Source: Acidimicrobiia bacterium (GTDB lineage Bacteria; Actinomycetota; Acidimicrobiia; IMCC26256; JAGNEX01). Taken from it: a DNA stretch of 43,667 nt. Made by a program: the position numbers and the translations under genes. Positions 1-7,859 of this stretch are shown here, one piece after another; the stretch's first letter is position 1, and each line of letters starts with the position of its first letter. The stretch covers positions 1 to 43,667 of the forward strand of contig JAGNEX010000021.1 in the NCBI GenBank assembly GCA_018003035.1. The letters run 5' to 3'. A model generated the notes under the pieces. That model was not told the origin of the DNA, searched no databases, and was given only the letters and a program-made list of their open reading frames with translations.

Positions 1-1872
1 CCTCACGGCTTCACCAACGAGGATCTTGTCGAAACCCTCCCGAACGCCACGGTTGGAGGCTCGGACACGACGGACAGCGATGTCCGGAACGCCGTCATCT
101 CACTGGTGACGGGACCTGCCGGAACCAACGACCACTCCTTTGATGCCGGGTTCACGCTCCCCTTTGACCTTGCGCTCGACAAGGTGGTTGATATCGAAAC
201 CGTCGACATCAACGCGAGCACAGCCACCTTTGTCTTGACCATTCACAACCAGGGACAGACGGTGGAGAACTTCTCCGTTGCCGACTACCTCGACTACCCG
301 ACGACTGGCGTGTGGGTCGACGTCTCCACCGCCTCCAACCCTGCTGGCACCACCGATGCTCTCGCTACGGGCACCTACAGCGGTCTCGTCGATCTGGACT
401 TCGACGGCGTGGGCGACGTGCCGTTGGCCTACGAATGGGACGGCTCGAACCCGCGCCAACCCGTCGTCAACTTCACCGGCGTCCTGCCAGCAGGTCAGGC
501 GATCAGGGTACCGATCACGTTGGAATGGTCAGAGCCGCTGCCTGACGGTCTCCGTTTCTTGGAGAACTGGGCCGAGATCACCAACTTCGACGATGGCGAT
601 GACACCACGGGAGACGCGCAAAGCGGCGACCTCATCGACGTCGACTCCACACCCGACGGCGATTCCGCCAACGACAATCAACCGGGGAGCCCCGGCGACC
701 AGACCGACGACGAAATCGACGAAGACGGCAAGCAGGGTGGCGATGAAGACGACCACGACGTGGCGGGATTCCAATGGTTTGACCTGGCGTTGATGAAGCG
801 TCTCGCCGACGGTTCGAACCTGGCGGCAGTGACACCGGGGTCGACGGTGACTTTTGTGATCACCGTCGTCAACCAGGGACTGATCGACGCCAAAGACGTC
901 GTCGTCACCGACTATCTGCCTGCGGGTCTCACGCTAGCTGACAATGACTGGGCAGCCCAGCCAGATGGCACGATCTCGACACTGGTCGCTTCGCTTCCGA
1001 TCGGGCAGTCTCTTCCGATCGACCTCACGGTCACAGTCGCCGCGAATGCGACCGGACAGATCAACAACTGGGCGGAAATCTCTCAGGCCACACCGATCGA
1101 TGAGAAGGGCAACACGATCACCGATGGCGACGGTCGGCCGATCCCAGACATCGATTCCGTAGCTGACGGCGACGCCACCAACGACAACCAGCCGTCTGGG
1201 CCGAACGCTGGGACGGACGACGAACTGGGCGAGAACGGTCTCGCCGGTGGCGACGAAGATGACCACGATGTCGCAGGTATCACGGTCTCGTCGACCACGA
1301 CGACCAGTACCGGTTCCTCGACAACGATCGCGCCGGTGACGACCACAACACTTCAGGGCTCGACCACGACCGTCCAAGGGTCCACGACCACCGTCCAGGG
1401 CTCGACGACCACACTTGCAGGACCGACCTCGACGACTCAGGTACCTATAACGACGTCGACCCTAGCCACCACCACGACGGGGATCGGCGCCAACTCGTCC
1501 ACCACGTCGTCAACCCCAAGCACCTCGACGTCGAGCTTGACAAGCGCTACGACAGCGCCGACATCGTCAAGCTCTCAGGCGCTCATTAGCGGCACCACCA
1601 CATCGACCGGCCCGTTCCGTTCGACGGGTTCGACAGCAACCATCGTCGTCCCCGACCAGAGCCTTGGGCGCAGTCCCCGAGTCGCCGACGCCTTGGTGAG
1701 CGCTACCCCTGGGACTCCGCTCGCAGGAACGGAGAGGCTCGGCGCGGCACCTGCGCGGGCGATGGCATACACGGGGTCGACCAGCTTGCCGATGGTTCTG
1801 TTCGGATTCGGGTTGGTGCTCGTCGGGCTGAGCTTCTACGTCCAAGGTCGCCAGCGACGGACGTCGAACTAA
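1..1872 (+). CDS. DUF11-repeat cell-surface protein, 3' part (5' end outside window)
   Basis: The reading frame is open from the first base, so the N-terminus lies upstream; the first methionine codon (106) is not a credible start. The opening residues (about nt 1-160) read like the end of an SdrD_B-type domain (ending HSFDAGF). Two DUF11-like beta-sandwich repeats follow, at about nt 165-760 and 775-1285. Each ends with a 'NWAEI ... DxDSxxDGDxxNDNQ ... GGDEDDHDVAG' acidic, probably calcium-binding segment. Next comes a Thr/Ser-rich linker (nt 1287-1620) typical of a cell-wall-spanning stalk. The C-terminus has AYTGS, about 20 hydrophobic residues and a basic tail (QGRQRR), which resembles a variant sortase sorting signal. 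Likely an extracellular, wall- or membrane-anchored adhesin or structural protein; the ligand is unknown. Domain identity is by motif recognition only. Confidence 0.85.
   Translation, partial: PHGFTNEDLVETLPNATVGGSDTTDSDVRNAVISLVTGPAGTNDHSFDAGFTLPFDLALDKVVDIETVDINASTATFVLTIHNQGQTVENFSVADYLDYPTTGVWVDVSTASNPAGTTDALATGTYSGLVDLDFDGVGDVPLAYEWDGSNPRQPVVNFTGVLPAGQAIRVPITLEWSEPLPDGLRFLENWAEITNFDDGDDTTGDAQSGDLIDVDSTPDGDSANDNQPGSPGDQTDDEIDEDGKQGGDEDDHDVAGFQWFDLALMKRLADGSNLAAVTPGSTVTFVITVVNQGLIDAKDVVVTDYLPAGLTLADNDWAAQPDGTISTLVASLPIGQSLPIDLTVTVAANATGQINNWAEISQATPIDEKGNTITDGDGRPIPDIDSVADGDATNDNQPSGPNAGTDDELGENGLAGGDEDDHDVAGITVSSTTTTSTGSSTTIAPVTTTTLQGSTTTVQGSTTTVQGSTTTLAGPTSTTQVPITTSTLATTTTGIGANSSTTSSTPSTSTSSLTSATTAPTSSSSQALISGTTTSTGPFRSTGSTATIVVPDQSLGRSPRVADALVSATPGTPLAGTERLGAAPARAMAYTGSTSLPMVLFGFGLVLVGLSFYVQGRQRRTSN
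1354..1416 (+). repeat. Three 21-bp tandem repeats in the Thr-rich stalk
   Basis: Three consecutive 21-base units (1354-1374, 1375-1395, 1396-1416) each encode QGSTTT plus one hydrophobic residue, giving QGSTTTV, QGSTTTV, QGSTTTL. The unit keeps the reading frame, so copy number could vary between strains and change the stalk length without breaking the protein. Confidence 0.8.
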
Positions 1873-2149
1873 CGCCTCAGCCCCCGAGGAGTACGGAATC
1901 CTTCGGGCGGGGTTCGGGCAAGTCAAACGTCAGTTCGACGTTGTCACCGACCTCCGGCTCCCGTCCGAAGGGCTTCAACGGATTCTTTGACGATTCCCAA
2001 TTCGGGCGACGAGTTGCGTGGCTATGCTCCGTTTGCGGACGCGAACGGGCACCGCGCACAACTCGTCTGCCAGGGACGGCGACGCAGGCCAACCGATAGT
2101 TGCCAGCCGACGGCACCCCGCAGGCGATGACATCAGGGGGACTCCCAGC

Positions 2150-3529
2150 ATGACCGACCATAAGCGCATCGCTACGGGCAGTTTTGAATCGTCGACACTG
2201 GCCTCGTCCAGGCGAACGCGGCTGGCGTCCGCCCTCGGAATGCTCATGGTCCTACTGCTGGTAGCGGCCGGTTGTTCCGGTTCCGATGACGACGACTCGA
2301 CTCAGGCCACCGCGGCCAGCGACGCGGCGGACGCCGAGTCAACGTCAACAACAGCGGATAACCAGGGCGACGACGCGGACGACGCGACCGAAAGCACCGT
2401 CGAGCGGACGGCAAGTGCCGACGCTGATCCTTGGATCGACTCATACTGTTCTGCCCTGCAGAACCTGAACTCAGAAGAGGGACTCACGGCAAACGATGCC
2501 GTCCCGGTCGAGGTGCTGAGCGACTCACTCGACGCTGCCGATGATGCAGCCGACGGACCGCCCGAGGTCTTCAGCGACGGGGTCGAAACCCTGCGGACCG
2601 CCGTAGAGAAGGGAAGCTCTGACTACCCGCAGCAGGCACCATATGGGTTGTGCTTCGACTACTTCTTTGGCGGAGAAGGACGTGTTGTCCTGAGCGAAAC
2701 CTCAGAGGATGCGCAGGTATGCGGACCTTTTGACCAGCAGCTTGCCGATGAATTGACGGGCGACGACTCTCGCAGCCAGATGAGTCAGTTCGCTGGTGAG
2801 ATATCACTCTGGAGCGACGCTTCGGGCGATGACCCGCTCGACGGGATCGCCGTGCGGATCTCGGCGCCGCTGTTCACCTTCGACGAACTCCCCGACGGCG
2901 CTTCGGTCGATTCGACAATCGGCGAGGGTCCGGTGACCGGGGTGTCGGAGGCTGCAGTAACGATCGACCTGCCGACCACCGACCAGACGGCCGATGAGTT
3001 TGATTCGGGCTCACTCGAGATCGAAGTGACGATCGTCGGGGCAGACAACGAAGCGGCCGCCGCCATCGTCGACTCCCTGGAGATCAAGGACGGTCAGGTC
3101 AATCTGGACTATGACGACATGAAGCAGATCGTCGCTCCCGTCGACAGTTCGCTCGTGTCGGTCACGGATTACGGGTTCTTGATCCACAACGCCAACGATG
3201 AATCGGCCACCGTGCTGCCGTCGCCCATGAGTATGGATGACTTCATGGTGATGACCGACTTCGCGACGGCGGCCGAAGGCGGACCCGAAACGACGATGGA
3301 AGAGATCGATGTTCCCTCTGGCTCCGGGTATTTGATCACCGACGACACCGGCAGCGGCGTTCTGCTCGAAGTCGACGATTCGCTCATGCTGCTCGTCCCA
3401 ATTCAGGCCTTCGATGGAGAAGACGAACAACTCACCGAGTGGGCAGACTTGCTGACGACAGCGACGCCCGAGCAGTGGGCCGACTACCTCCTCACCGCTC
3501 CAAACTGCCCGGCTTCCGTCACTGGCTAG
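2150..3529 (+). CDS. Secreted lipoprotein of unknown function
   Basis: A 459-residue protein. The ATG at 2150 is chosen because AGGGGG at 2135-2140 sits 9 nt upstream; the frame is open further up but has no better start. The N-terminus has a basic stretch (SSRRTR), a hydrophobic core (residues 30-40) and VAAGC with Cys42, a lipobox-like site, followed by an Asp/Ser/Thr-rich linker (to about residue 85). The mature part is very acidic, has few cysteines (including CxxP near the C-terminus) and contains no catalytic motif I recognise. Expected location: tethered to the outer face of the membrane. It follows the surface-protein gene by 277 bases that hold no gene; only a short CCTC/GAGG hairpin just after the upstream stop is seen there. 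Function not recognised. Confidence 0.8.
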   Translation: MTDHKRIATGSFESSTLASSRRTRLASALGMLMVLLLVAAGCSGSDDDDSTQATAASDAADAESTSTTADNQGDDADDATESTVERTASADADPWIDSYCSALQNLNSEEGLTANDAVPVEVLSDSLDAADDAADGPPEVFSDGVETLRTAVEKGSSDYPQQAPYGLCFDYFFGGEGRVVLSETSEDAQVCGPFDQQLADELTGDDSRSQMSQFAGEISLWSDASGDDPLDGIAVRISAPLFTFDELPDGASVDSTIGEGPVTGVSEAAVTIDLPTTDQTADEFDSGSLEIEVTIVGADNEAAAAIVDSLEIKDGQVNLDYDDMKQIVAPVDSSLVSVTDYGFLIHNANDESATVLPSPMSMDDFMVMTDFATAAEGGPETTMEEIDVPSGSGYLITDDTGSGVLLEVDDSLMLLVPIQAFDGEDEQLTEWADLLTTATPEQWADYLLTAPNCPASVTG

Positions 3530-3585
3530 TGCGCCAGGCGCCTCCAGACCACCCATATTCGCCGACCACCCAACGAGTGGGCAGA

Positions 3586-3614
3586 CTCACAGGAAGAAAG
3601 GTGGATGCTAATCT
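3586..3614 (+). promoter_or_regulatory. Candidate leaderless promoter of vapBC
   Basis: CTCACA (3586-3591, 4 of 6 to TTGACA), a 17-base spacer, and TAATCT (3609-3614, fits TAnnnT) lie directly before the vapB ATG at 3621. The -10 box ends 6 bases before the start codon, so transcription would begin at or next to the A of ATG. A purine-rich stretch (AGGAAGAAAGG) lies too far upstream for an SD. Confidence 0.5.
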
Positions 3615-3620
3615 GCCTTC

Positions 3621-3872
3621 ATGCCTCTGAACATCAAGGACGAAGAGACCGATCGGCTGGCCCGCGAACTCGCTGCCGCAACCGGTCAGTCGATAACCGT
3701 TGCGGTCAGGGAGGCACTCGCAGCGCAGCTGCAGTCGGTCAACAGGCGAGAACGAATGGCCAAAAGGGACGTTCTCGCTGAAGTCATCGAACGAGGTCGC
3801 CTGCGACCAACCTTGGATGATCGCGCCGAAGATGAAGTCCTCGGCTACGACGACTTCGGACTTCCCCGTTGA
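3621..3872 (+). CDS. vapB: VapB-type antitoxin (PSK/Rv0623 family)
   Basis: An 83-residue protein. The N-terminal half (residues 1-40) has the LNIKDEETDRLARELAAATG pattern and 'SITVAVREAL' of the Rv0623-like, ribbon-helix-helix type antitoxins. The C-terminal part (residues 45-83) carries RxxRxxxxR and an acidic end (DEVLGYDDFGLP), typical of the tail that wraps the VapC active site. Its stop codon overlaps the start of the next gene, as in most vapBC pairs. By family knowledge the VapB-VapC complex represses its own promoter. No inverted repeat obvious enough to name as the operator was seen. Confidence 0.88.
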   Translation: MPLNIKDEETDRLARELAAATGQSITVAVREALAAQLQSVNRRERMAKRDVLAEVIERGRLRPTLDDRAEDEVLGYDDFGLPR

Positions 3873-4258
3873 TCGCCGTCGACACCTCCGCTTTGGTCTC
3901 GATCGTTCTGGGCGAGACCGACGCTGAGCGTTTCGCGGCAGCACTGAGGAGCTCGCGCGCCATGCTGTCGGCGGTGTCGCTGGTCGAGGCCAGCATCGTC
4001 GTGGAGGCCCGCCAAGGCCCAGACGCTTCCCGTGACCTCACCGCGGTCGTCGAACACGCCGTCGAGCAGATCGTCCCCGTCGACGCCAACTACGCCACCG
4101 TGGCTTTGGGAGCGTGGCGGCGCTTCGGAAAAGGGCGCCATCCCGCGGCACTGAACTTCGGGGATTGCTTCGCGTACGCCGTCGCGCAGTGGAACTCTGT
4201 CCCGCTCCTGTACAAGGGAAACGACTTCGCACAAACCGACGTCGCCTCCGCCGTGTGA
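3869..4258 (+). CDS. vapC: VapC-type PIN-domain ribonuclease toxin
   Basis: A 129-residue PIN protein starting with TTG inside the vapB stop region (TTGA overlap), so the two genes are translationally coupled. The metal-binding acidic residues expected for PIN nucleases are present: Asp5 (AVDTSAL), Glu40 (SLVEAS), Asp99 (NFGDCFAYA) and Asp119 (GNDF). The family cleaves tRNA or rRNA in a Mg/Mn-dependent way when free of VapB; the RNA target here cannot be read from sequence. Length is normal for the family and no inactivating change is seen. The convergent acyltransferase gene begins only 88 bases away. Confidence 0.9.
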   Translation: MIAVDTSALVSIVLGETDAERFAAALRSSRAMLSAVSLVEASIVVEARQGPDASRDLTAVVEHAVEQIVPVDANYATVALGAWRRFGKGRHPAALNFGDCFAYAVAQWNSVPLLYKGNDFAQTDVASAV

Positions 4259-4346
4259 GCGCCGCGCTCCCCGTCAGGTGAGCCTCGTGCTCGCAGGCAG
4301 CTCAGGGCGTCACGCCAGGTGACTGCACATCGACGAGGTCGCAGAT

Positions 4347-5888
4347 CTAACGGCGGCGTCGACCCTTGGATTTGGACTGATTGAGGCGACGCTCCTGGCG
4401 GGTGGGTTCTGGGTTGGCGGCCCTGGACGAGAGCGCTTCCCGACGGACGGTCCCCCGCTCGCCACCATTCGTCGAAGAGGTCGCGCCCGTTGCCGGCCCG
4501 GGTTGTCTGGCGCGGGTCTTGCCGGGGTTTGGCCGGACAGCGCGGCCGCCCGCGACTGCGTAGTCGGTCCCCCCATCGGAAAACGCCACACCGGAATACG
4601 ACGGCAGGCCGGTGTCGCCGGCGGCCTCGTAGCCAGCGCCGGGGACGGCCGCCGCGCCCGACCGGTCATAGACCGTGACAGCGGAGTACTCGAGGGGAAT
4701 GTCGGACACCCGTCCCTCGACCGGCTCGGGGCCCAGAACCCTGCCTCCCATTCCGGCGGGGTCATGCGCCCAACGTCGATCCTCATCGAACGGAACATGG
4801 TGTTTCGCTGCGTTGTCCGAGCCCACCCAACGCAAGATTGGACGCTCCAAGCCATACCAACTGATGGCAGCGACCACGATCGAGAGGCCGGTGACCGCAC
4901 CGAGCACCGTCCAAAAGGGTGCTTGAAACAGTTCGTAGCCAAGCTGATCCATGACGAACTCGAGGATCGCCAAGTGCCACAGGTAGACCGCATAGGAGAG
5001 ATTCCCCAGCCAGTCGCCCAGCTTGGAACTCATCGCCGCCCGGATCGGCCCAGCAGCGGGCGGTCCGAGCACGACCGGCAGGACCACGCACAGGCCGACC
5101 AACGACCGCAATGCATGAACGCCAGCCCAGTTGAGCCCTGACGTTTCTTGGAGGGCTTCGGGAAATTCAAGAACGTCGGCCATCACCCAAATCGCGATGC
5201 CAGCAGCCCCCCACCACAGAAAGGTCGGGCTGGCAATCCTGCGGAAACGCGCCTTGAACCAGGGATCGAACTGTCCCCGAACATCGGCAACGGCGATCAG
5301 CATGCCGATCGCGAACTGGTCCATCTGGCCGGGCAGCCAGATCACCCCAAGGAACCGGTGTTCCCAGCCGCTGTTCAGCACCGCCGCGTTGAACAGCCAG
5401 CTGAGAATGACAAGCCCAAAGCTCCAACGCCCGGCCGTCTTGAGACGTTCGCGGGTTGGTTGCCGTTCGCACCTCACCGCCAAGGCCGCCACGAACGCCG
5501 GCAGCAACAGGTAGAACCCCAGCTCTGCGGTGAGCGTCCACGCCTGGCTCATCACGTCGAACACCCAATCGGGAACGAACGTATGGAGCAACGTGGCGTG
5601 CGCCACCCACTCGACCGGCGACATGTCGAGCAGGTTTTTAGCAGCCGCCGTGGCGATCAAGGCGGGGACCAGCGGCGGATAGATTCGGGCGAACCGCTTC
5701 ACGAAGTAGGAACGCCACGTCCCCGGCATCCGCCCGGTCGCCAGACCTGCCACAAACGGCCGAAACAGCAAATAGCCGGATAAGACGAAGAAGATCGCGA
5801 CGCCGACATCGAGGCGCCCGATGATCGGACCGACAACCGAATTTCGAAACGTCTCGCCGGTCGAGAATCCAACGTGGTGGACGACCAC
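4347..5888 (-). CDS. Acyltransferase-3 (OafA/YrhL-like) integral membrane protein
   Basis: Transfers an acyl group, often acetyl, to sugars of surface polysaccharides in this family; acts in the cytoplasmic membrane. From the GTG at 5888 the product is 513 residues with about ten membrane segments, then a 140-residue Gly/Pro/Arg-rich, presumably cytoplasmic tail ending in a basic cluster. The family catalytic His is in VVHH (residues 4-5), and FFVLSGYLLFRPF follows. The frame continues upstream of the GTG with RRYVPGLGGVRALAAFAV, which matches the first helix of the family, but no ATG, GTG or TTG lies in that frame. The true start may be a CTG (6042-6044) or the start may have been lost. It lies downstream of, and in the same direction as, the FAD enzyme gene. 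Confidence 0.85.
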   Translation of the reverse strand: MVVHHVGFSTGETFRNSVVGPIIGRLDVGVAIFFVLSGYLLFRPFVAGLATGRMPGTWRSYFVKRFARIYPPLVPALIATAAAKNLLDMSPVEWVAHATLLHTFVPDWVFDVMSQAWTLTAELGFYLLLPAFVAALAVRCERQPTRERLKTAGRWSFGLVILSWLFNAAVLNSGWEHRFLGVIWLPGQMDQFAIGMLIAVADVRGQFDPWFKARFRRIASPTFLWWGAAGIAIWVMADVLEFPEALQETSGLNWAGVHALRSLVGLCVVLPVVLGPPAAGPIRAAMSSKLGDWLGNLSYAVYLWHLAILEFVMDQLGYELFQAPFWTVLGAVTGLSIVVAAISWYGLERPILRWVGSDNAAKHHVPFDEDRRWAHDPAGMGGRVLGPEPVEGRVSDIPLEYSAVTVYDRSGAAAVPGAGYEAAGDTGLPSYSGVAFSDGGTDYAVAGGRAVRPNPGKTRARQPGPATGATSSTNGGERGTVRREALSSRAANPEPTRQERRLNQSKSKGRRRR

Positions 5889-6054
5889 CGCGAACGCCGC
5901 CAGGGCGCGAACACCGCCGAGCCCTGGGACGTAGCGCCTGAGCGACGGTGGCTCCGGAGCGGGGCGCGGGCCCCTGTGCGTGACCGACCGGTCCCCGACG
6001 CGCGCAGCGGCGGGGGTCGCAACCCGCTTGGGGTTGCCGATCAGCGGAGCACGT

Positions 6055-7515
6055 TTACTCGGAGGAATCGCCCACCTTCTCCTCGTGATATTCAGCCTCG
6101 ACGTTGACCGACCAAATGTCGTGGTCAGCCTCGCCCAAGATGTTCTCGACGGTCAACATGGCCGTGTACATCGAGTGGTCCTGGTTGTTGTAGCGGTGCA
6201 TACCGTTACGTCCAACCGGCCAGACGTTGGGGGTGTTCGATTCGACCCACTGCCGCATTGCCTCGACGTTGGCTTTATACGTGCCGTCATACATTGGGTA
6301 CGCCTTGGGCATGCGCACCACAAAACCCTGCTCACAGTACTGGGCCTTGGACAACCCAAGGGCTTCCAGCTCTTTTTTGCCGAGTTCGATGAGGTCCTCA
6401 TCGGCCGACGTCCAGAGCTTGTCGCCCTCGGTCACGAAGTACTCAAGACCGAGGCAGGTTTTCCCGTCCTTAACCAAGTACGGCGACCAGGAACCGAAGT
6501 TCTGGACACGTCCAACCTCGACCCCGGGGTCGTGAATGTAGATCCAGTTGTCGGGGAAGCCTTCCGATTCGGGCACCACCAAGGCAACGGTCATGAAGTC
6601 GCGGTAGCCAAGGCCGTCCGCCGCTGCGATCACGTCGGCCGGCGGCTGAGGGTCCATGCCTCGCAGCAGCGCCGAGAACGGCATCGACGAGATGACGTGA
6701 TCACACTGGACTTCGAACTCTTTACCGTCACGCCGCAAAGTGAGCGCGGTTGCTTTGCCGTCCTCGTGACGGATGCCGACAACCTCGGTGTTCATCACGA
6801 CGGGGATCCCTGCCGCTTCGACCTTGTCGCGCGCACGCTCCCACATCATCCCCGGCCCGTACTTGGGGTACTTGAACTCTTCGATCAGGCTGGTGATGTC
6901 TTTTTGATTCCGACTCGGCGTCAATGCATTGAGGATCGCTTTGAACAGCGACAGGTTCTTAATTCGCTGCGCCGCCCAGTCCGCCTGGATCTCGTCGGCG
7001 GGAACCCCCCACACCTTTTCGGTGTAGGTCTTAAAGAAGATGCTGTAGAGGCGCCGACCGAACCGGGCGGTCGTCCAACCCTCGAACGTGGTCTGGTCCT
7101 TCGGCGGGCGAACCTGCGCCCACAAGTAGGACATGACACACAGGAAGGCTTCAATGATGCCGAGCCCCTGCAGCGCGTTCATCGCCTTGAGCGGGTAATC
7201 AAACTTCTTGCCGCGGTAGTAGATGCGACTCATTCGGGGCCGAAGCATGAAGTCTTCGGTCCCGAGGATCTCATCCCACAGTTCATCTACCGGCTTGACC
7301 TTGGTAAAGAACCTGTGGCCGCCGATGTCGAAACGCCAACCATCGCGTTCTGCGGTCTGGCTGATGCCCCCGACTACATCGGTGGATTCAAAAACGACGG
7401 CGGTCTTCGTGCCGTCCTGGAACTCGGGCCGCTTCGTCATTTCGAAAGCGGCGGTGAGGCCGGCCGGTCCGCCGCCGATGATGGCGACGTCGACCTTGTC
7501 GGACGTAAAAGTCAT
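6055..7515 (-). CDS. FAD-dependent oxidoreductase, UDP-galactopyranose-mutase/HemY-like
   Basis: A 486-residue soluble flavoprotein. ATG 7513-7515 is chosen because GGGGA lies 6 nt upstream; an ATG 18 bases earlier lacks a site. Residues near 8-35 form the Rossmann FAD motif (DVAIIGGGPAGLTAAFEM), followed by GGISQT, DIGGHRFF, a YPLK segment and GRRLYSIFFKTYTEKVWG, a pattern shared by COG1232-type enzymes and UDP-galactopyranose mutase relatives. The C-terminus has VGRNGMHRYNNQDHSM, a second flavin-contact region. In this glycan neighbourhood a sugar-nucleotide mutase or oxidase is more likely than protoporphyrinogen oxidase. The exact reaction is not decided by sequence. Divergent from the AftD-like gene. 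Confidence 0.8.
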   Translation of the reverse strand: MTFTSDKVDVAIIGGGPAGLTAAFEMTKRPEFQDGTKTAVVFESTDVVGGISQTAERDGWRFDIGGHRFFTKVKPVDELWDEILGTEDFMLRPRMSRIYYRGKKFDYPLKAMNALQGLGIIEAFLCVMSYLWAQVRPPKDQTTFEGWTTARFGRRLYSIFFKTYTEKVWGVPADEIQADWAAQRIKNLSLFKAILNALTPSRNQKDITSLIEEFKYPKYGPGMMWERARDKVEAAGIPVVMNTEVVGIRHEDGKATALTLRRDGKEFEVQCDHVISSMPFSALLRGMDPQPPADVIAAADGLGYRDFMTVALVVPESEGFPDNWIYIHDPGVEVGRVQNFGSWSPYLVKDGKTCLGLEYFVTEGDKLWTSADEDLIELGKKELEALGLSKAQYCEQGFVVRMPKAYPMYDGTYKANVEAMRQWVESNTPNVWPVGRNGMHRYNNQDHSMYTAMLTVENILGEADHDIWSVNVEAEYHEEKVGDSSE

Positions 7516-7859
7516 CTGTATTCCCCAACCCATAACCCACGCGCGCAGCTACGGCACGTTTCGAAGACTTCGGTTACTTTGGGACTTGCGGCCGCACCCC
7601 CGCATGCTGCACCTGCGTACTACCGATGCAGATCCCCGAATGTCGCTGAAGGTCAACCTTTGGGCAACTAGCTGCCCCTCTCGGTGAGGCAGCGCTTCTA
7701 AGCGATCCGGCATCGTATAGGGCACCGCTGCTCGGAGGCAGACTGGGCCGACCTAAACCAGAGCGGCGGACCCGCACCGCTGCGCGTTCTTCGGGTCCGG
7801 ATCATGGCGTTCTGGCCGCTGGACCGCGTCGGCGGCGGGGGTCGTATGCTCTGGCCCCC
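7516..7859. promoter_or_regulatory. Divergent promoter region, FAD enzyme / AftD-like gene
   Basis: 344 bases without a gene. Next to the plus-strand gene is TATGCT (7845-7850), 9 bases before the ATG, with no SD; this fits a nearly leaderless actinobacterial promoter, though no good -35 is seen. Small hairpins lie in the middle (AAGGT-CA-ACCTT, then GGGCA-ACTAGC-TGCCC). No RNA gene is recognised. Confidence 0.4.

Noticed and set aside
5980..7671. 563-codon plus-strand open frame opposite the FAD enzyme gene
   Set aside because: It mirrors the minus-strand flavoprotein gene, has no family motif and is rich in residues expected from antisense reading of GC-rich codons.
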